Positions 41,053-50,388 of a stretch of 64,000 nucleotides of DNA are shown one piece after another. This stretch comes from a virus. A program made the translations under genes and the position numbers. Every line of letters starts with the position of its first letter. The first letter of the stretch is position 1. The notes under the pieces were generated by a model. That model did no database searches. It saw only the letters and a program-made list of their open reading frames with translations, and was not told where the DNA came from. The stretch lies in the IMG/VR virus record IMGVR_UViG_3300012984_000012, positions 1 to 64,000 of that record; one strand, written 5' to 3'.

Positions 41053-43631
41053 CAGACGTACGTTACCCTTGCGTCCTTCTCGTTCTTGGTGACATCGATG
41101 ACCAGGTCTGCAGCGTCCTTGACGCCTTCGACGTGAGTGATGACGATGACCATCCTGAAATAACGCTTCAATGACGTCAACAATCGATTACATGCCTCGA
41201 CGCCTGCGTCATCCAGCGCGCCAAAGCCCTCGTCGATGATGAACATGTCGGTCTTTGGAAGCGATGACACGTTGATCAACGCCACACGAATGGCGACTGA
41301 AGCAACCATCTTTTCCATGCCAGACCCGAGTTCGATGATGCGTCGCGAGTCACCATAGTTGATGTAGATCTCTGTCGAGTCGCTGTCATCGTCCGTCTCA
41401 AGCTCGACAGTGAAGTCAACGATTCCCTGCAAGATCTTTGCGATCTCTGCGTTGATGATCGGCAATTGAGATCTCGTGATGACGCTCGGAATGCCACGAC
41501 GAGAAAACGCCGAGGTAACCAACTCATACGCCCTCATCTTCTTAAGGATCTCTTCACGTTGGTGACGCTCGCCAGCATGCTTGTCAATGATCGTTTGTAC
41601 CCTGCCTCGCTCAGTTGCTAGCAGCAGCTTCTCGGTATCGAGACGCTTAGAGGCCGCTTGAAGGGCATCGATTTCTGTCCTAAGGGAAACCACCTCAGCG
41701 TTTTCCTCATTTTTGAGGGCCTCCTCAAGTTCCTGGAGCTTGCTCTGGACGGGCTTTAGGGCGACGCTAGTGTTCTCAAAGTCAGTCTCTAACCGAACGA
41801 GCTTGACGTGCTTTGTCGAGATCTCTACCTTCAGCTTCGAGTGCATTTCGTGAAGCTGCTCTACCTTGTTTACTCGATCGCTTAGGTTCTCCTGTTTCAG
41901 GACCTGGAGTGCCTCTTCTGCACGTTGGAGCTTCTCGAGCGCCTTTGTTGACCTTTCACGCTGGGGATCAACCTTGTCCTTCACCAGGTGAGCGTCCTTG
42001 ATAAACTTGCAGCTTGGAAACTTGTCACCACACGGCACGTCATCAAGGATCTTCAGCGATCGTTCCTGCTGTTTCAGAAGCGAAGCCTCCTTTTCGTGTG
42101 AGTGTTTCAAAGCAATGACTGAGGCCTCTAGCGTTCGATACGCCTCGAGCCTACGTTTCAGATCAACCAGGTTATGCTCTTTCTGAAATTCATCGATCTT
42201 TTCGACTCGAGCGTTCAGTTTTTCAGACTCATCCTTGTTTCGCTCGATCTGTTGTGATAAGCTGTCGAGCTGCTCTGACATCGTCGTGACACGAACGCGC
42301 ATCGCTTCGACCTGAGACTTCGTCACTGGAGTGAAGTCCTTGTGTGAAGCAAGGGTACGTCGAAGTTGTTCGAGCTGGTCGTTCAGCTCGCCGAGTTTGG
42401 TCTGCTTGATCTCGATCTGTTCGTCACAATTCTCGATCTGCTGGTAACACTGTGTGTCTAGCGCCATCCAGTCCCTGTCAGGTAGGGACTTCAGCACGGC
42501 TTTTGTCGCATTCAGGTCGTTCTTTCCGAGATCGTACATCTTGTCAAAGATGTCAAGATCGAGGAACCGAGCGAGGATCTGGCGGCGGCGGGTCGAACCT
42601 TGCGATATGAATAGCTTGATCTCGTCCTGAGCTGACAACGACGTGAGCAAGAAATCATCAGGAGTGCCGATCAGCTTTCGGATCACTTTCTCAGTATCGT
42701 TACGCTGTTCACCAGCTAGGTCAATGGCCTCTCCGTCCTCCATGCGGAAAACGTTAAGAGCCGTCGACGCATTAATTTTCCCACGCTTGTCCTCGCTCTT
42801 GGTGGTCTGTCGCTCGATAACGTAGTCCGTTCCGTCAACGTTGATGACGCCTCGAGCGTAACAATACGACTTACGAGCGTTGACAACGTGAAGGTTTTTT
42901 ATCGAACCACGGTCAGTGCTGTTGTGAAGCATGTACATGATCGTGCCGACGATCGATGACTTGCCCGACCTGTTAGGTCCAAAGATCCCTACGATGCCAT
43001 TTAAGTTCTCAAAATTGATGACGTTACCTTCGCCGTAAGCGAGGGTGTTGTCAAACTTCAAGTGCCTCAACGACCACTTAGTGTTCCGAACAATCTCATC
43101 AGCACCAAAGAAGGCAAGGTAACTCTTCACCAGATCATGAACGCTGTTCCATGTCTCTTCTGTGACGTTTGCTTGGTGATGATACTCTTTCAGTAACCTA
43201 ACCAACACGTCTGGGTTCCTGAGATCATCTTTTACGACCTGTGTCGTTCCAGAAGAGATGATAATGTCACGTTTGACGTGGTGATCTGTCTTGAACGTGA
43301 CCTCAGTCGCGTTCAACGCTTCCTTGAGGCTGTGACCGATCTCGACCACGTCCCTTTGCGAGAGCTGGTCGTGGCTGTAGATCCTGAAACGACTGGATGG
43401 TGAGAAGTTCTTCTTAGCAAACTCAACGGTGCTGATGACGTCGCCTTGCCAGTCGACGGTCACGAACGGGCGGGGGTTTGGCAACTCAATGAACTTGACA
43501 TCGAAGTCATCGCGCGCCCCTAGATCCCATTGCAAGAAACCGTGAACGGTGTCCTCAGCATAATTCTGTTGGACAGTAGATCCAGGATAGCCGATCCATC
43601 CCTTTTTCCACTTGATGCGAAGCTTCGTCAC
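41052..43631 (-). CDS. Rad50/SbcC-like recombination ATPase (T4 gp46-like) with gp47 C-terminal domain at its N-terminus
   Basis: 859 residues from GTG 43631. Residues 1-180 are not ATPase: WIGYPGSTVQQNYAED and HGFLQWDL (about residues 12-37) are the Mre11/SbcD capping-domain signature that normally ends gp47. The gp46 part begins near residue 183, with Walker A GPNRSGKSS (219-227), a long coiled coil, and a zinc-hook-like CGDKFPSC. The signature region is ELGSGMEKMVASVAIRVALI, and Walker B is FIIDEGFGALDDAG. Gp46 with gp47 forms the exonuclease that resects ends for recombination-dependent replication. The start lies one base past the gp47-like stop (TAA-C-GTG). Confidence 0.88.
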   Translation of the reverse strand: MTKLRIKWKKGWIGYPGSTVQQNYAEDTVHGFLQWDLGARDDFDVKFIELPNPRPFVTVDWQGDVISTVEFAKKNFSPSSRFRIYSHDQLSQRDVVEIGHSLKEALNATEVTFKTDHHVKRDIIISSGTTQVVKDDLRNPDVLVRLLKEYHHQANVTEETWNSVHDLVKSYLAFFGADEIVRNTKWSLRHLKFDNTLAYGEGNVINFENLNGIVGIFGPNRSGKSSIVGTIMYMLHNSTDRGSIKNLHVVNARKSYCYARGVINVDGTDYVIERQTTKSEDKRGKINASTALNVFRMEDGEAIDLAGEQRNDTEKVIRKLIGTPDDFLLTSLSAQDEIKLFISQGSTRRRQILARFLDLDIFDKMYDLGKNDLNATKAVLKSLPDRDWMALDTQCYQQIENCDEQIEIKQTKLGELNDQLEQLRRTLASHKDFTPVTKSQVEAMRVRVTTMSEQLDSLSQQIERNKDESEKLNARVEKIDEFQKEHNLVDLKRRLEAYRTLEASVIALKHSHEKEASLLKQQERSLKILDDVPCGDKFPSCKFIKDAHLVKDKVDPQRERSTKALEKLQRAEEALQVLKQENLSDRVNKVEQLHEMHSKLKVEISTKHVKLVRLETDFENTSVALKPVQSKLQELEEALKNEENAEVVSLRTEIDALQAASKRLDTEKLLLATERGRVQTIIDKHAGERHQREEILKKMRAYELVTSAFSRRGIPSVITRSQLPIINAEIAKILQGIVDFTVELETDDDSDSTEIYINYGDSRRIIELGSGMEKMVASVAIRVALINVSSLPKTDMFIIDEGFGALDDAGVEACNRLLTSLKRYFRMVIVITHVEGVKDAADLVIDVTKNEKDARVTYV

Positions 43632-43632
43632 G

Positions 43633-44289
43633 TTATCCGATCTCCTCTATCACCTCTGCGCCTGGGTACTTACCGATGTCGTCTTTATCGATCACGATCT
43701 CAACGTCACGGTAACCCAAGAACTGCATCCGATGAATGTCACCCAAGAAGACGAAATCATACTCCTTGAAGAAGTCAACCGTTAAGCCGTCCTCGATCAA
43801 CCAGTCGCTCTCTGTCTTGGCTCCCCACACCGGCCCATGATAGCAAGCGATGTTGATCTTTCCCGGAAGAGGCTTTACGCTCTTCCAACCAACCTCGTCA
43901 AAGAGGCTGAAAATGCACCAGGTGTAACCAGGCGCGAATTCATAGACACCGCTGTTCTTGTAGAGATGGATCTTCGGACTACGTAAGGCATTAACGATGG
44001 GCGTGATGGCGTCTTGCCTGGAGAGATTGACTAGGTTTCCATCGTGGTTTCCCAACGTCAGATGGAGCTCAGCGCATGATGACAACGTCTCAAGCCACCA
44101 AGACAGGACCTCGATGTACTCTGGGCTTAGTCCTGATGTCTTCGTGTGAAAAATGTCGCCACCGACGAACACGTGTTGAACGTTGTTTGCTTTGACCTGT
44201 TCTGCGAACGCTTCAAAGACTAACCGATACTCTTCGTGTCTTGAGAGGCCTCTCCAGTGTACGTCAGCAATGTGAGCGATCCTGAGCAT
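43633..44289 (-). CDS. Mre11/SbcD-like nuclease core (T4 gp47-like), lacking the capping domain
   Basis: 218 residues. All metallophosphoesterase motifs are present: IADVHW (Asp9, His11), GGDIFH (Asp45), LGNHDG (Asn81, His82), ACYHGPV (His151) and LGDIHRMQF (His186). The frame stops soon after the last motif, while gp47/SbcD proteins are about 340-400 residues. The missing C-terminal part is read at the start of the next gene; the two pieces add up to about 396 residues. The enzyme should keep its active site, but partner contact must be made in trans. The start codon lies within an inverted repeat. Confidence 0.88.
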   Translation of the reverse strand: MLRIAHIADVHWRGLSRHEEYRLVFEAFAEQVKANNVQHVFVGGDIFHTKTSGLSPEYIEVLSWWLETLSSCAELHLTLGNHDGNLVNLSRQDAITPIVNALRSPKIHLYKNSGVYEFAPGYTWCIFSLFDEVGWKSVKPLPGKINIACYHGPVWGAKTESDWLIEDGLTVDFFKEYDFVFLGDIHRMQFLGYRDVEIVIDKDDIGKYPGAEVIEEIG

Positions 44290-44316
44290 GCAGTTACTTT
44301 AATAGTGTACTGCATG
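44287..44316 (-). repeat. 8-bp inverted repeat covering the gp47-like start codon
   Basis: CATGCAGT and ACTGCATG, 14 bases apart. One arm contains the ATG of the gp47-like gene. It could be an operator or an RNA hairpin that hides the start. Confidence 0.4.
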
Positions 44317-44335
44317 ATCGATAAGCTGTTCAAAA

Positions 44336-45337
44336 TTAAACAGCTAGGCCACCTGTGCCAGCTCGGATGAGCTTCACGACCTCTTCTGCACCTCGAGCGA
44401 GCTCGACACCCTTAACAGTCGTTGCCGTGCCTTCGACGAAGCCGAGCAACGAAGCGCCGGCGTGTAACACGCCCTGGATGCCGTTGATCGCAAAGTAGAT
44501 TAGCAATACCTTGTAAATGAGGCCCTTTGTCTTGGCGATGGCCTTCTTACCTTCATCGTCAGCCTTGATCTCGATCTCGTTAAGAGGTTCATCGCCAGGC
44601 GTCAGTTTGATTCCCATCTTCCACAGGCCCATGTACACTGCATACGCTAGCCTAAAAGGCATCACAAAATTGACTGTTTTCTGCTCAAAGTGATGCGTGA
44701 CGTGCTCTGCCTTTTCAAAGAGTTCAGCCGTACCGTGAGCGCCGAGCACGTTCGCGAGCTTGTGGAGTCCCTTGAACAGAAGGGGTAGCCCACCCATGAT
44801 GGCGAGACCGACGCCAGCCGCTCCGATCACACCAAACTCATTGAGCTGCTCCTTTGGCAGGTTAGCGTGTTGGGTCTCAGCTAAGACAGCATAGATCTCG
44901 GGGATGTACTTTCCTTCTGTCTTAGCGTCAGCGGACTTCGCCTTGTCGTGCACCGGACCCTCGAGGTCCTGTTGAACGATCGCTAACGCGTTATCTTTGT
45001 TGATCTTTCCGAGTTCTTTGGCGTCTTGCAATCCCTTGTCCATCTGGAACGTCTCACCGGTCTGTTCCATCGCGTGCTTGAGAACCTGAAGGATCTGCTT
45101 AGCTTCGGGTGGGATCTCAGTAAGCTTGCTCGAAGCCGTGACGATCGCTTTCGCCCACTTGTCTGCGACTTGCTTGAATTGTTTTGTCACGTATGCTGAC
45201 AGCTTTTGCAAGCCTGACTTAGCATCATCGAACAGGCCTTCCTTGATCAGGTACTGATCGATCAACTCATCGACGATGATCTTACGTAACTGTGCCTCGG
45301 TGATTATCGGACGAGCGCGGGTCGATCGTTTCTTCAT
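44336..45337 (-). CDS. Hypothetical protein with N-terminal LRKIIVDEL motif and hydrophobic segments
   Basis: 333 residues. The N-terminus (MKKRSTRARPIITEAQLRKI and IVDELIDQYLIKEGLFDD) is basic and holds the recurrent motif plus two gp21-type sites (IITE/A and LIKE/G). A helical region follows. Then come a Gly-rich hydrophobic segment (FGVIGAAGVGLAIMGGLPLL, about 168-187), helices, and another (LIYKVLLIYFAINGIQGVLH, about 271-290). This is compatible with a protein that enters a membrane after cleavage. It may be a head-packaged, ejected protein; no family is recognised. A GATACTTA octamer precedes it by 12 nt. Confidence 0.7.
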   Translation of the reverse strand: MKKRSTRARPIITEAQLRKIIVDELIDQYLIKEGLFDDAKSGLQKLSAYVTKQFKQVADKWAKAIVTASSKLTEIPPEAKQILQVLKHAMEQTGETFQMDKGLQDAKELGKINKDNALAIVQQDLEGPVHDKAKSADAKTEGKYIPEIYAVLAETQHANLPKEQLNEFGVIGAAGVGLAIMGGLPLLFKGLHKLANVLGAHGTAELFEKAEHVTHHFEQKTVNFVMPFRLAYAVYMGLWKMGIKLTPGDEPLNEIEIKADDEGKKAIAKTKGLIYKVLLIYFAINGIQGVLHAGASLLGFVEGTATTVKGVELARGAEEVVKLIRAGTGGLAV

Positions 45338-45349
45338 GGCTGCGACTGG

Positions 45350-45357
45350 TAAGTATC
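45350..45357 (-). promoter_or_regulatory. Candidate late promoter octamer GATACTTA
   Basis: Exact GATACTTA, 12 nt upstream of the 45337 start, just downstream of the primase stop. Confidence 0.55.
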
Positions 45358-45359
45358 GA

Positions 45360-46352
45360 TCACAACATCAGCGTTGTCCGAGACACCCTACCTAATCGGG
45401 TCAAAAACGCTGACTTCCAGTCTGCTGGCCTTGCTAGGCTCAGAGCTTCTGCAAACTGTTCTTTGGTCGCGCTGCCTGGATCACCGAACGATCGGGTGTC
45501 GACCAACACAACGCTAACGTCGTAATCAGCTAGCTTCTTAGCCATCTTTAGCGTCTTCGTCTCCCACATGTCACCGTCGAGCGCCAGAGCAATTGGTGTT
45601 CCGTTCGCAATGATCATGTTGAACAAAACAGACTGCTCGTTGAGGTCTGACCCTAACAAGGGCACGGTGTTGTCGATGCACTTGAACATGTCGAACACGC
45701 CTTCACAGATCACCAGCTGCTGGGTCCAATCAACGTTGATCTCGTTGAAAATGACTGGCAGCTTGTCATGATCTGGGTTGTCATATCTCGGTTGCCTAGA
45801 CCTGTCGATGGCTCGAGCGACGAAGTAATTGAGTTGACCCATAGCGTCAAAAGAAGGCACGATGACACGACGGCGCCAGCGCCCCTCATCTGAGACGCAA
45901 AGCTTGAAGTACCACATGTCACGCTCTGTCAGGCCCCTGTCGGCAACGTAACGCCAGGCGGCCCGAGCATCAGGTTCGTTACCAGCCATCACTAACAGCT
46001 TAGAGTCATTAGGCAACTCAAGCCTCTTGGGTTCATCTTGGACGTCGACGATCATGCAACGCCTAGAACGCTCGCGCTCCTCAGCTGTCATGAACTTCTC
46101 TCGGTACTCGTTCAGACGCTCGAGAGTGCTATATTTTCGAAGCAAGGGCGCGAGCGTGTGTGCACGCCAGCCGCACGTCCAACAGTGATTCCTGTCATCA
46201 TCGATCCGGATCGCCAGCTTTTTCTTTGATGGGTCCTTGGGATCGCAGATCGGACACCTGACGTCCATGTTCTTGCTGTTGCGAGCGAGCCTGCCTGCGC
46301 CGAAGCACTGTTCGATAAATCGAACCTTGTCTGAGAGGGTGACGACTGACAC
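45360..46352 (-). CDS. DNA primase (DnaG/T4 gp61-like)
   Basis: 330 residues from GTG 46352, whose G is shared with the upstream TAG. A zinc-binding domain has CPIC (Cys33, Cys36) and CWTC (Cys57, Cys60). The Toprim catalytic domain has VICEGVFDMFKCID (Glu217) and ALDGDMW (Asp259, Asp261). It lays down RNA primers with the replicative helicase, which is not in this window. The size is close to T4 gp61 (342 residues). It is coupled to the RuvC-like resolvase, so this is a replication/recombination cluster inside structural genes. Confidence 0.88.
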   Translation of the reverse strand: MSVVTLSDKVRFIEQCFGAGRLARNSKNMDVRCPICDPKDPSKKKLAIRIDDDRNHCWTCGWRAHTLAPLLRKYSTLERLNEYREKFMTAEERERSRRCMIVDVQDEPKRLELPNDSKLLVMAGNEPDARAAWRYVADRGLTERDMWYFKLCVSDEGRWRRRVIVPSFDAMGQLNYFVARAIDRSRQPRYDNPDHDKLPVIFNEINVDWTQQLVICEGVFDMFKCIDNTVPLLGSDLNEQSVLFNMIIANGTPIALALDGDMWETKTLKMAKKLADYDVSVVLVDTRSFGDPGSATKEQFAEALSLARPADWKSAFLTRLGRVSRTTLML

Positions 46353-47011
46353 TACGGTCTCAAAGTAACCCCAGCAGCCACCTTTGGTTTGGCGACCTTC
46401 TTTGGCTTCTTCACCAACGGTTGGATGGGACCACAGACGGTCGCAGCTCGGGCGATGACGTACGCGTCACAGGCGTCCCTGGACCACTCGACCTGCTTTC
46501 CATTCTTCTTGGTTGGCCACTGCACGTGTGACAGGTCATTAGCGACCATGTGTGCAAAGACCTGTTCTTTCTGAGGACCACCCACCGCGGTGCGTTGGAG
46601 CTTGATGCCACACAGCTTACGTGCGTGAGCTGAGCCGATGTACTCAGGATCGCACTTGAACACCATCCGCGTGACGTAACTGACGATCCCATTAAAACGC
46701 ATCAGAGTTGAGATAGTCTGAGCGCTTGACATGCCGGGACGAAATCCCATCAACGGTTCCTCAAGAACGACTCGAGTTGGACAGTAGAACCCATTCCTAG
46801 GTAACCTCTCATCATCGAACGAGTTCCTGATGACGTCTGCCATGTAATGGTACACGACGTCCGCCTTGTCCCACAGGGTCTTGCAACCCTTGAAATCGAT
46901 GTGATCAAGCAAGACGATGTGAGAACCCTTGGCATCGGGCTCGATCGCGTCATCAACGATGCAAACGCCGACGATACTTGTGCTCACGTCTAAACCCATC
47001 AAGAGAGGCAT
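46352..47011 (-). CDS. RuvC-like Holliday junction resolvase
   Basis: 219 residues. It has an RNase H-like fold with the expected acidic residues: LMGLDVSTSIVGVCIVD (Asp8), VVLEEPLMGF (Glu84/85) and SRDACDAYVIARA (Asp179, Asp182). The family cuts branched DNA, which would be needed before packaging. T4 uses endonuclease VII instead, so this is a non-T4-type solution. The C-terminal 30 residues are lysine-rich (KKPKKVAKPKV). It is followed by primase with overlapping stop and start codons. Confidence 0.82.
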   Translation of the reverse strand: MPLLMGLDVSTSIVGVCIVDDAIEPDAKGSHIVLLDHIDFKGCKTLWDKADVVYHYMADVIRNSFDDERLPRNGFYCPTRVVLEEPLMGFRPGMSSAQTISTLMRFNGIVSYVTRMVFKCDPEYIGSAHARKLCGIKLQRTAVGGPQKEQVFAHMVANDLSHVQWPTKKNGKQVEWSRDACDAYVIARAATVCGPIQPLVKKPKKVAKPKVAAGVTLRP

Positions 47012-47048
47012 GGTAATTATCAGCCCTCAGGATGGCCCTCGTAAAACC

Positions 47049-47447
47049 CTATTTCAGCAGACCAAGTAGCTTCAATTCGACCTCTGTGATCACTTCTAGG
47101 GCCACGCCGTGGGTCGAGCACCATTCCTGGGCGGCCTTGAGCTTCTTGACAACCTTCACCTGGCTCGCGCGCCTCTTGGGTTTGATCTCGACGAGAACCT
47201 TTCTGTCCGAGTATTCAACGAGGAAGTCTGGGAAGTAGTTACGTAGCTTCCCGGTCCGGAGGTTGCTGACGTACGGGATCTTGGTCTTTTCGTAAGAGTA
47301 CGTGACGACATCTACGTTCGCGTCCAACCATTGCATGTACGAGAGCTCCCACCCTGACCTGTACTTGCACTCACCCGCTTTTGGAGAGAGGTGCAGGCCC
47401 GTGTGATAGTGACGCTTACGCTTGCGACGTGTCTTACGTTTAGCCAA
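47049..47447 (-). CDS. Head completion nuclease (T4 gp4-like)
   Basis: 132 residues if started at TTG 47447 with GAAGG-type leader; an in-frame TTG at 47465 is the alternative. No ATG is available. The protein has a very basic start (AKRKTRRKRKRHYHTG), then YRSGWELSYMQWLDANVDVV, IPYVSNLRTGKLRNYFPDFL and KVLVEIKPKRRASQ. These match the YRS-WE...PY...YFPDF...VE-KPK order of T4 gp4-type head completion proteins, a restriction-like nuclease fold. It overlaps the preceding gene by 8 nt. The same nuclease core is seen in two homing endonucleases here. Confidence 0.75.
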   Translation of the reverse strand: MAKRKTRRKRKRHYHTGLHLSPKAGECKYRSGWELSYMQWLDANVDVVTYSYEKTKIPYVSNLRTGKLRNYFPDFLVEYSDRKVLVEIKPKRRASQVKVVKKLKAAQEWCSTHGVALEVITEVELKLLGLLK

Positions 47448-47736
47448 GCAGCTCGCCTTCAGCAAACATCCCAGCCGTCGACGGACCGTCAGAGAACCTC
47501 TTCGGGTTGCTGATCAGCTGGAAGCTGACGCCTTTTCCGAAGTCCTGTTCCGATGGCGCAGCGACCCACCTTAGGTCACCGTCAAAGACAAGGGCGCTGA
47601 CCTGCTTGTCAGCGACAAAACAAAGCGACCACATGCGTCTGTTCTCAGCACGTCCCAACAAGATGCCAGGGCACACCAAACGATTGGGGGGAAAGTTGAA
47701 GTAAGGTTGGTCAACAAAACGAACGCGAGCTCTCAT
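47440..47736 (-). CDS. Hypothetical protein
   Basis: 98 residues, MRARVRFVDQPYFNFPPNRL, with GAGGA upstream. The sequence is beta-rich (RMWSLCFVADKQVSALVFDG), with a flexible C-terminus. It lies between a large structural gene and the gp4-like gene, which starts inside its end. No family is recognised. Confidence 0.6.
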   Translation of the reverse strand: MRARVRFVDQPYFNFPPNRLVCPGILLGRAENRRMWSLCFVADKQVSALVFDGDLRWVAAPSEQDFGKGVSFQLISNPKRFSDGPSTAGMFAEGELLG

Positions 47737-47760
47737 GGGTCCTCATAGTGTGTCGTGAGA

Positions 47761-50343
47761 TCAAAAGTCATGTTTGATCTTGAACATTATGCGATCGCCA
47801 TGGCGTTTCATGATGGGTTGGGCGAGCTGCGTCTTCATGACGACGTTGTAATTGTCATCGTGGAAGTTCAAGGCGGTGATGTAAACGAACTCCTTCTCAG
47901 GATCGTTCGGGTACGGCGAAGGTGGCACCTTCATGAAGTTTGGGTTCGACGAAGAGTTGAGTTGGTTCGCTGCAGCCATCACGTCAATCGTCATGACATG
48001 GACGCTCTGGTCTCCCTTGAAGCTGATCTCGTAACCCTCCTTGCCAAAGAAGTAGAGATGCGGGCTCTTCAAGGCGATGATGCCTTCATCATAAAAGATC
48101 GTTCCGACAGAGTTCCATGTCGAGGCACTCGTCAGGCTGTCAGCTCTGTAGATCGTGCCTCGACCATCGTCCTTGAGGGTGACCTTAACAGCACCACCAG
48201 AACCGCTCAAGCTCGGATCTGTCAATTCAAGTGAGCCTGGCAGGATGCGCTTGCCATAGAACAGGTTGCTGATGTCAAAGAATGTTACCTGGTTCGATGA
48301 CGGATCGCGAGTGCGTTGGTACACCGTCAGGGGTGCGCCCATCTGGATGCCCGGATCGAACGTTCCTGATGCAACAGACTTATCGATGGTGTCGACGTAC
48401 TGGTTGAACGCTCGGCCGGGAGGCAGGCCAGGTTGCTCTGGCGTGAAACCTATCGACTCGTTAACGTACGACAGGTCGCCGTCAAAGTCTGATCCAAACA
48501 ACAACGATGATGACAGGACGAGCTCGTCCAAGTGAATGAAACTCAACTCTTCTAGGCCTAGGTCATCAACCGCGCTGGATTGTAAGCTCTCTGAGGCTAG
48601 CAATTCGAAACTGGGAACGAAAAGACCGTCGTCACACGGCATCAGGAACAGGTTCCGTCGACGAACAAAGGGTTGGTCGTATAGAAAATCGTTGGCCGAG
48701 CGGGCCTGCGTCGAGTTCATGATCGCCACACCTGTCATGTGATGCAGGCGTGGGAACACGTTTGAGGCAAAATCCCTCACAAAGTTCTCGATGTTGATGT
48801 AATGACCGGCTACGCCGAACGACATCGCTACGTTGAACGGGTCGCTAGTCGTCCCGTCGACCTCAAAGAAAGGCGTCTGTAGGATACCTCCTATGTCACC
48901 CACGAACTGTCTGAACGGTGACTCTTCGACGAAGAACGGTGGCAAATAGAACGCGATGTAATTGGGATCGATCGACTTTGGGCTGACAGACGACGATTGC
49001 TCGACGTCAAGGTCTGACATGTAATAGCGCTTGATCGCGAGATCGTGCACTTGAGCGTTCAACGGGTGATTGAATCCGTAGAAGATGGGCTCGTCCTGGG
49101 TGTCGTCCTCGATCATCTGATGAAGACCGTCGCGCAAGGCTGGGTTCGGAGCAAAGAAAAACGCTTGGGCGTCGAACCCGTTGTTTCTGCCTTCGTAGTA
49201 GTTGCCGACGCACAACACGTCTGGGTTGGCTCGAGTGGCGCTGACGAACAACCTCGGAGCGACCGTGCCTGATGGGACGACGAAGCTGCCTCGCTTGGCA
49301 CCGTCGACAATGAAAGAACCGGTTCCTTGGTCGATCTGATCCGTGCCCCACCTGACGATGACGTGGTGCCAGTTGTTCCATAACAACGAGTTGTCATCAG
49401 AAAGAAATGCTAGGTCAGCGGGGGCGTAACCCAACCTGGTGTTCAAGCCACCTGAATGATACGCTCTGTTCGGATCTAGCCCCACGTCTCCCGCTCGAGT
49501 TTGTCTGAGGACCGAAGGTGGGATGTCAGCGCTGTGGCTCAGCTGAAGCTGGATCCTAAACGCTAACGGGCGGCCGTTCTGATCTTTTGCTGAACCGGTG
49601 ACGAGCGAGACGGCATAGGTCGACGACAGGTGTAGGATCGTCCCTGCCTTAAAGGCGCCGTCAGGTCGATCGGGCTGGTACTTCGGATTGATGTAGAAAT
49701 CAAAGCTGACTGACCCACTTGGGGTATATGTTCCTGAGACGTAACCCTCGTGCTCGATGCCGCTATCGATGTTTGGGTACAGCATCACTGATGAGGTCGG
49801 CACCGTCGATGACGTGAAGAAGTTAAGGCAGTTGTAGTTGGTGTAAGCCCAATGGGCAGACGGATACGTCGTCCTGTAGTACGAAGATAGCTGGTCCTTG
49901 ACGACTAGCTTTCTCAACGTGTTTGACGTGAAATCGACCGAAGGCGTGAACCTGATGATGTTCAACAGCTTCTGCTTGCGCGCGGAGACGCCTTGTTGTG
50001 TCACCTTTGACATGTAGTCATCAAGCATGCCATTGAACGCGATGGTCGATGAAACGACAAAGTCTGACGTTGCGAGCAGGCCGGCGATGCCGACGCCATC
50101 AACGATCATCGCGTTACGGCCCATGTTCTGGACCGACCTGAGAGTCGTCGTCAGGTCCGTGTCGTTTGCTGTCGCGTCAATGAATGACGAGAGCGGTTCG
50201 GGTTCTTTCTCGATGCTAGACCGGCGAGCAAAGACGTACACAGAACCGGTCGCGCCAGCAGAGCTCGTGACAAAATGTCGTGACGGGTTGGTCACAACCG
50301 TGAATGACTCTACGTCCCCTGTTTCGACCTTAAAGAATGACAT
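47761..50343 (-). CDS. Large tail/baseplate structural protein
   Basis: 860 residues. Residues about 190-380 look like a lectin/LamG-type jelly-roll (VSFDFYINPKYQPDRPDGAF, WNNWHHVIVRWGTDQIDQGT, GSFIVDGAKRG), which suggests a host-surface or inter-subunit binding role. The C-terminal 140 residues (WNSVGTIFYDEGIIALKSPH to MFKIKHDF) match the end of the 423-residue protein at 52006-53277: FYDxGI, NxSSNP, then an xYITALNFHDDN strand block and a terminal KHDF/RLDF. The two therefore share a domain, probably the same attachment site in the tail or baseplate. No enzyme motif is visible. Confidence 0.7.
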   Translation of the reverse strand: MSFFKVETGDVESFTVVTNPSRHFVTSSAGATGSVYVFARRSSIEKEPEPLSSFIDATANDTDLTTTLRSVQNMGRNAMIVDGVGIAGLLATSDFVVSSTIAFNGMLDDYMSKVTQQGVSARKQKLLNIIRFTPSVDFTSNTLRKLVVKDQLSSYYRTTYPSAHWAYTNYNCLNFFTSSTVPTSSVMLYPNIDSGIEHEGYVSGTYTPSGSVSFDFYINPKYQPDRPDGAFKAGTILHLSSTYAVSLVTGSAKDQNGRPLAFRIQLQLSHSADIPPSVLRQTRAGDVGLDPNRAYHSGGLNTRLGYAPADLAFLSDDNSLLWNNWHHVIVRWGTDQIDQGTGSFIVDGAKRGSFVVPSGTVAPRLFVSATRANPDVLCVGNYYEGRNNGFDAQAFFFAPNPALRDGLHQMIEDDTQDEPIFYGFNHPLNAQVHDLAIKRYYMSDLDVEQSSSVSPKSIDPNYIAFYLPPFFVEESPFRQFVGDIGGILQTPFFEVDGTTSDPFNVAMSFGVAGHYINIENFVRDFASNVFPRLHHMTGVAIMNSTQARSANDFLYDQPFVRRRNLFLMPCDDGLFVPSFELLASESLQSSAVDDLGLEELSFIHLDELVLSSSLLFGSDFDGDLSYVNESIGFTPEQPGLPPGRAFNQYVDTIDKSVASGTFDPGIQMGAPLTVYQRTRDPSSNQVTFFDISNLFYGKRILPGSLELTDPSLSGSGGAVKVTLKDDGRGTIYRADSLTSASTWNSVGTIFYDEGIIALKSPHLYFFGKEGYEISFKGDQSVHVMTIDVMAAANQLNSSSNPNFMKVPPSPYPNDPEKEFVYITALNFHDDNYNVVMKTQLAQPIMKRHGDRIMFKIKHDF

Positions 50344-50388
50344 CAGGCTCGTTCGTAACTATACGCCGTGGTGAAGGGGCCTGGCCAC

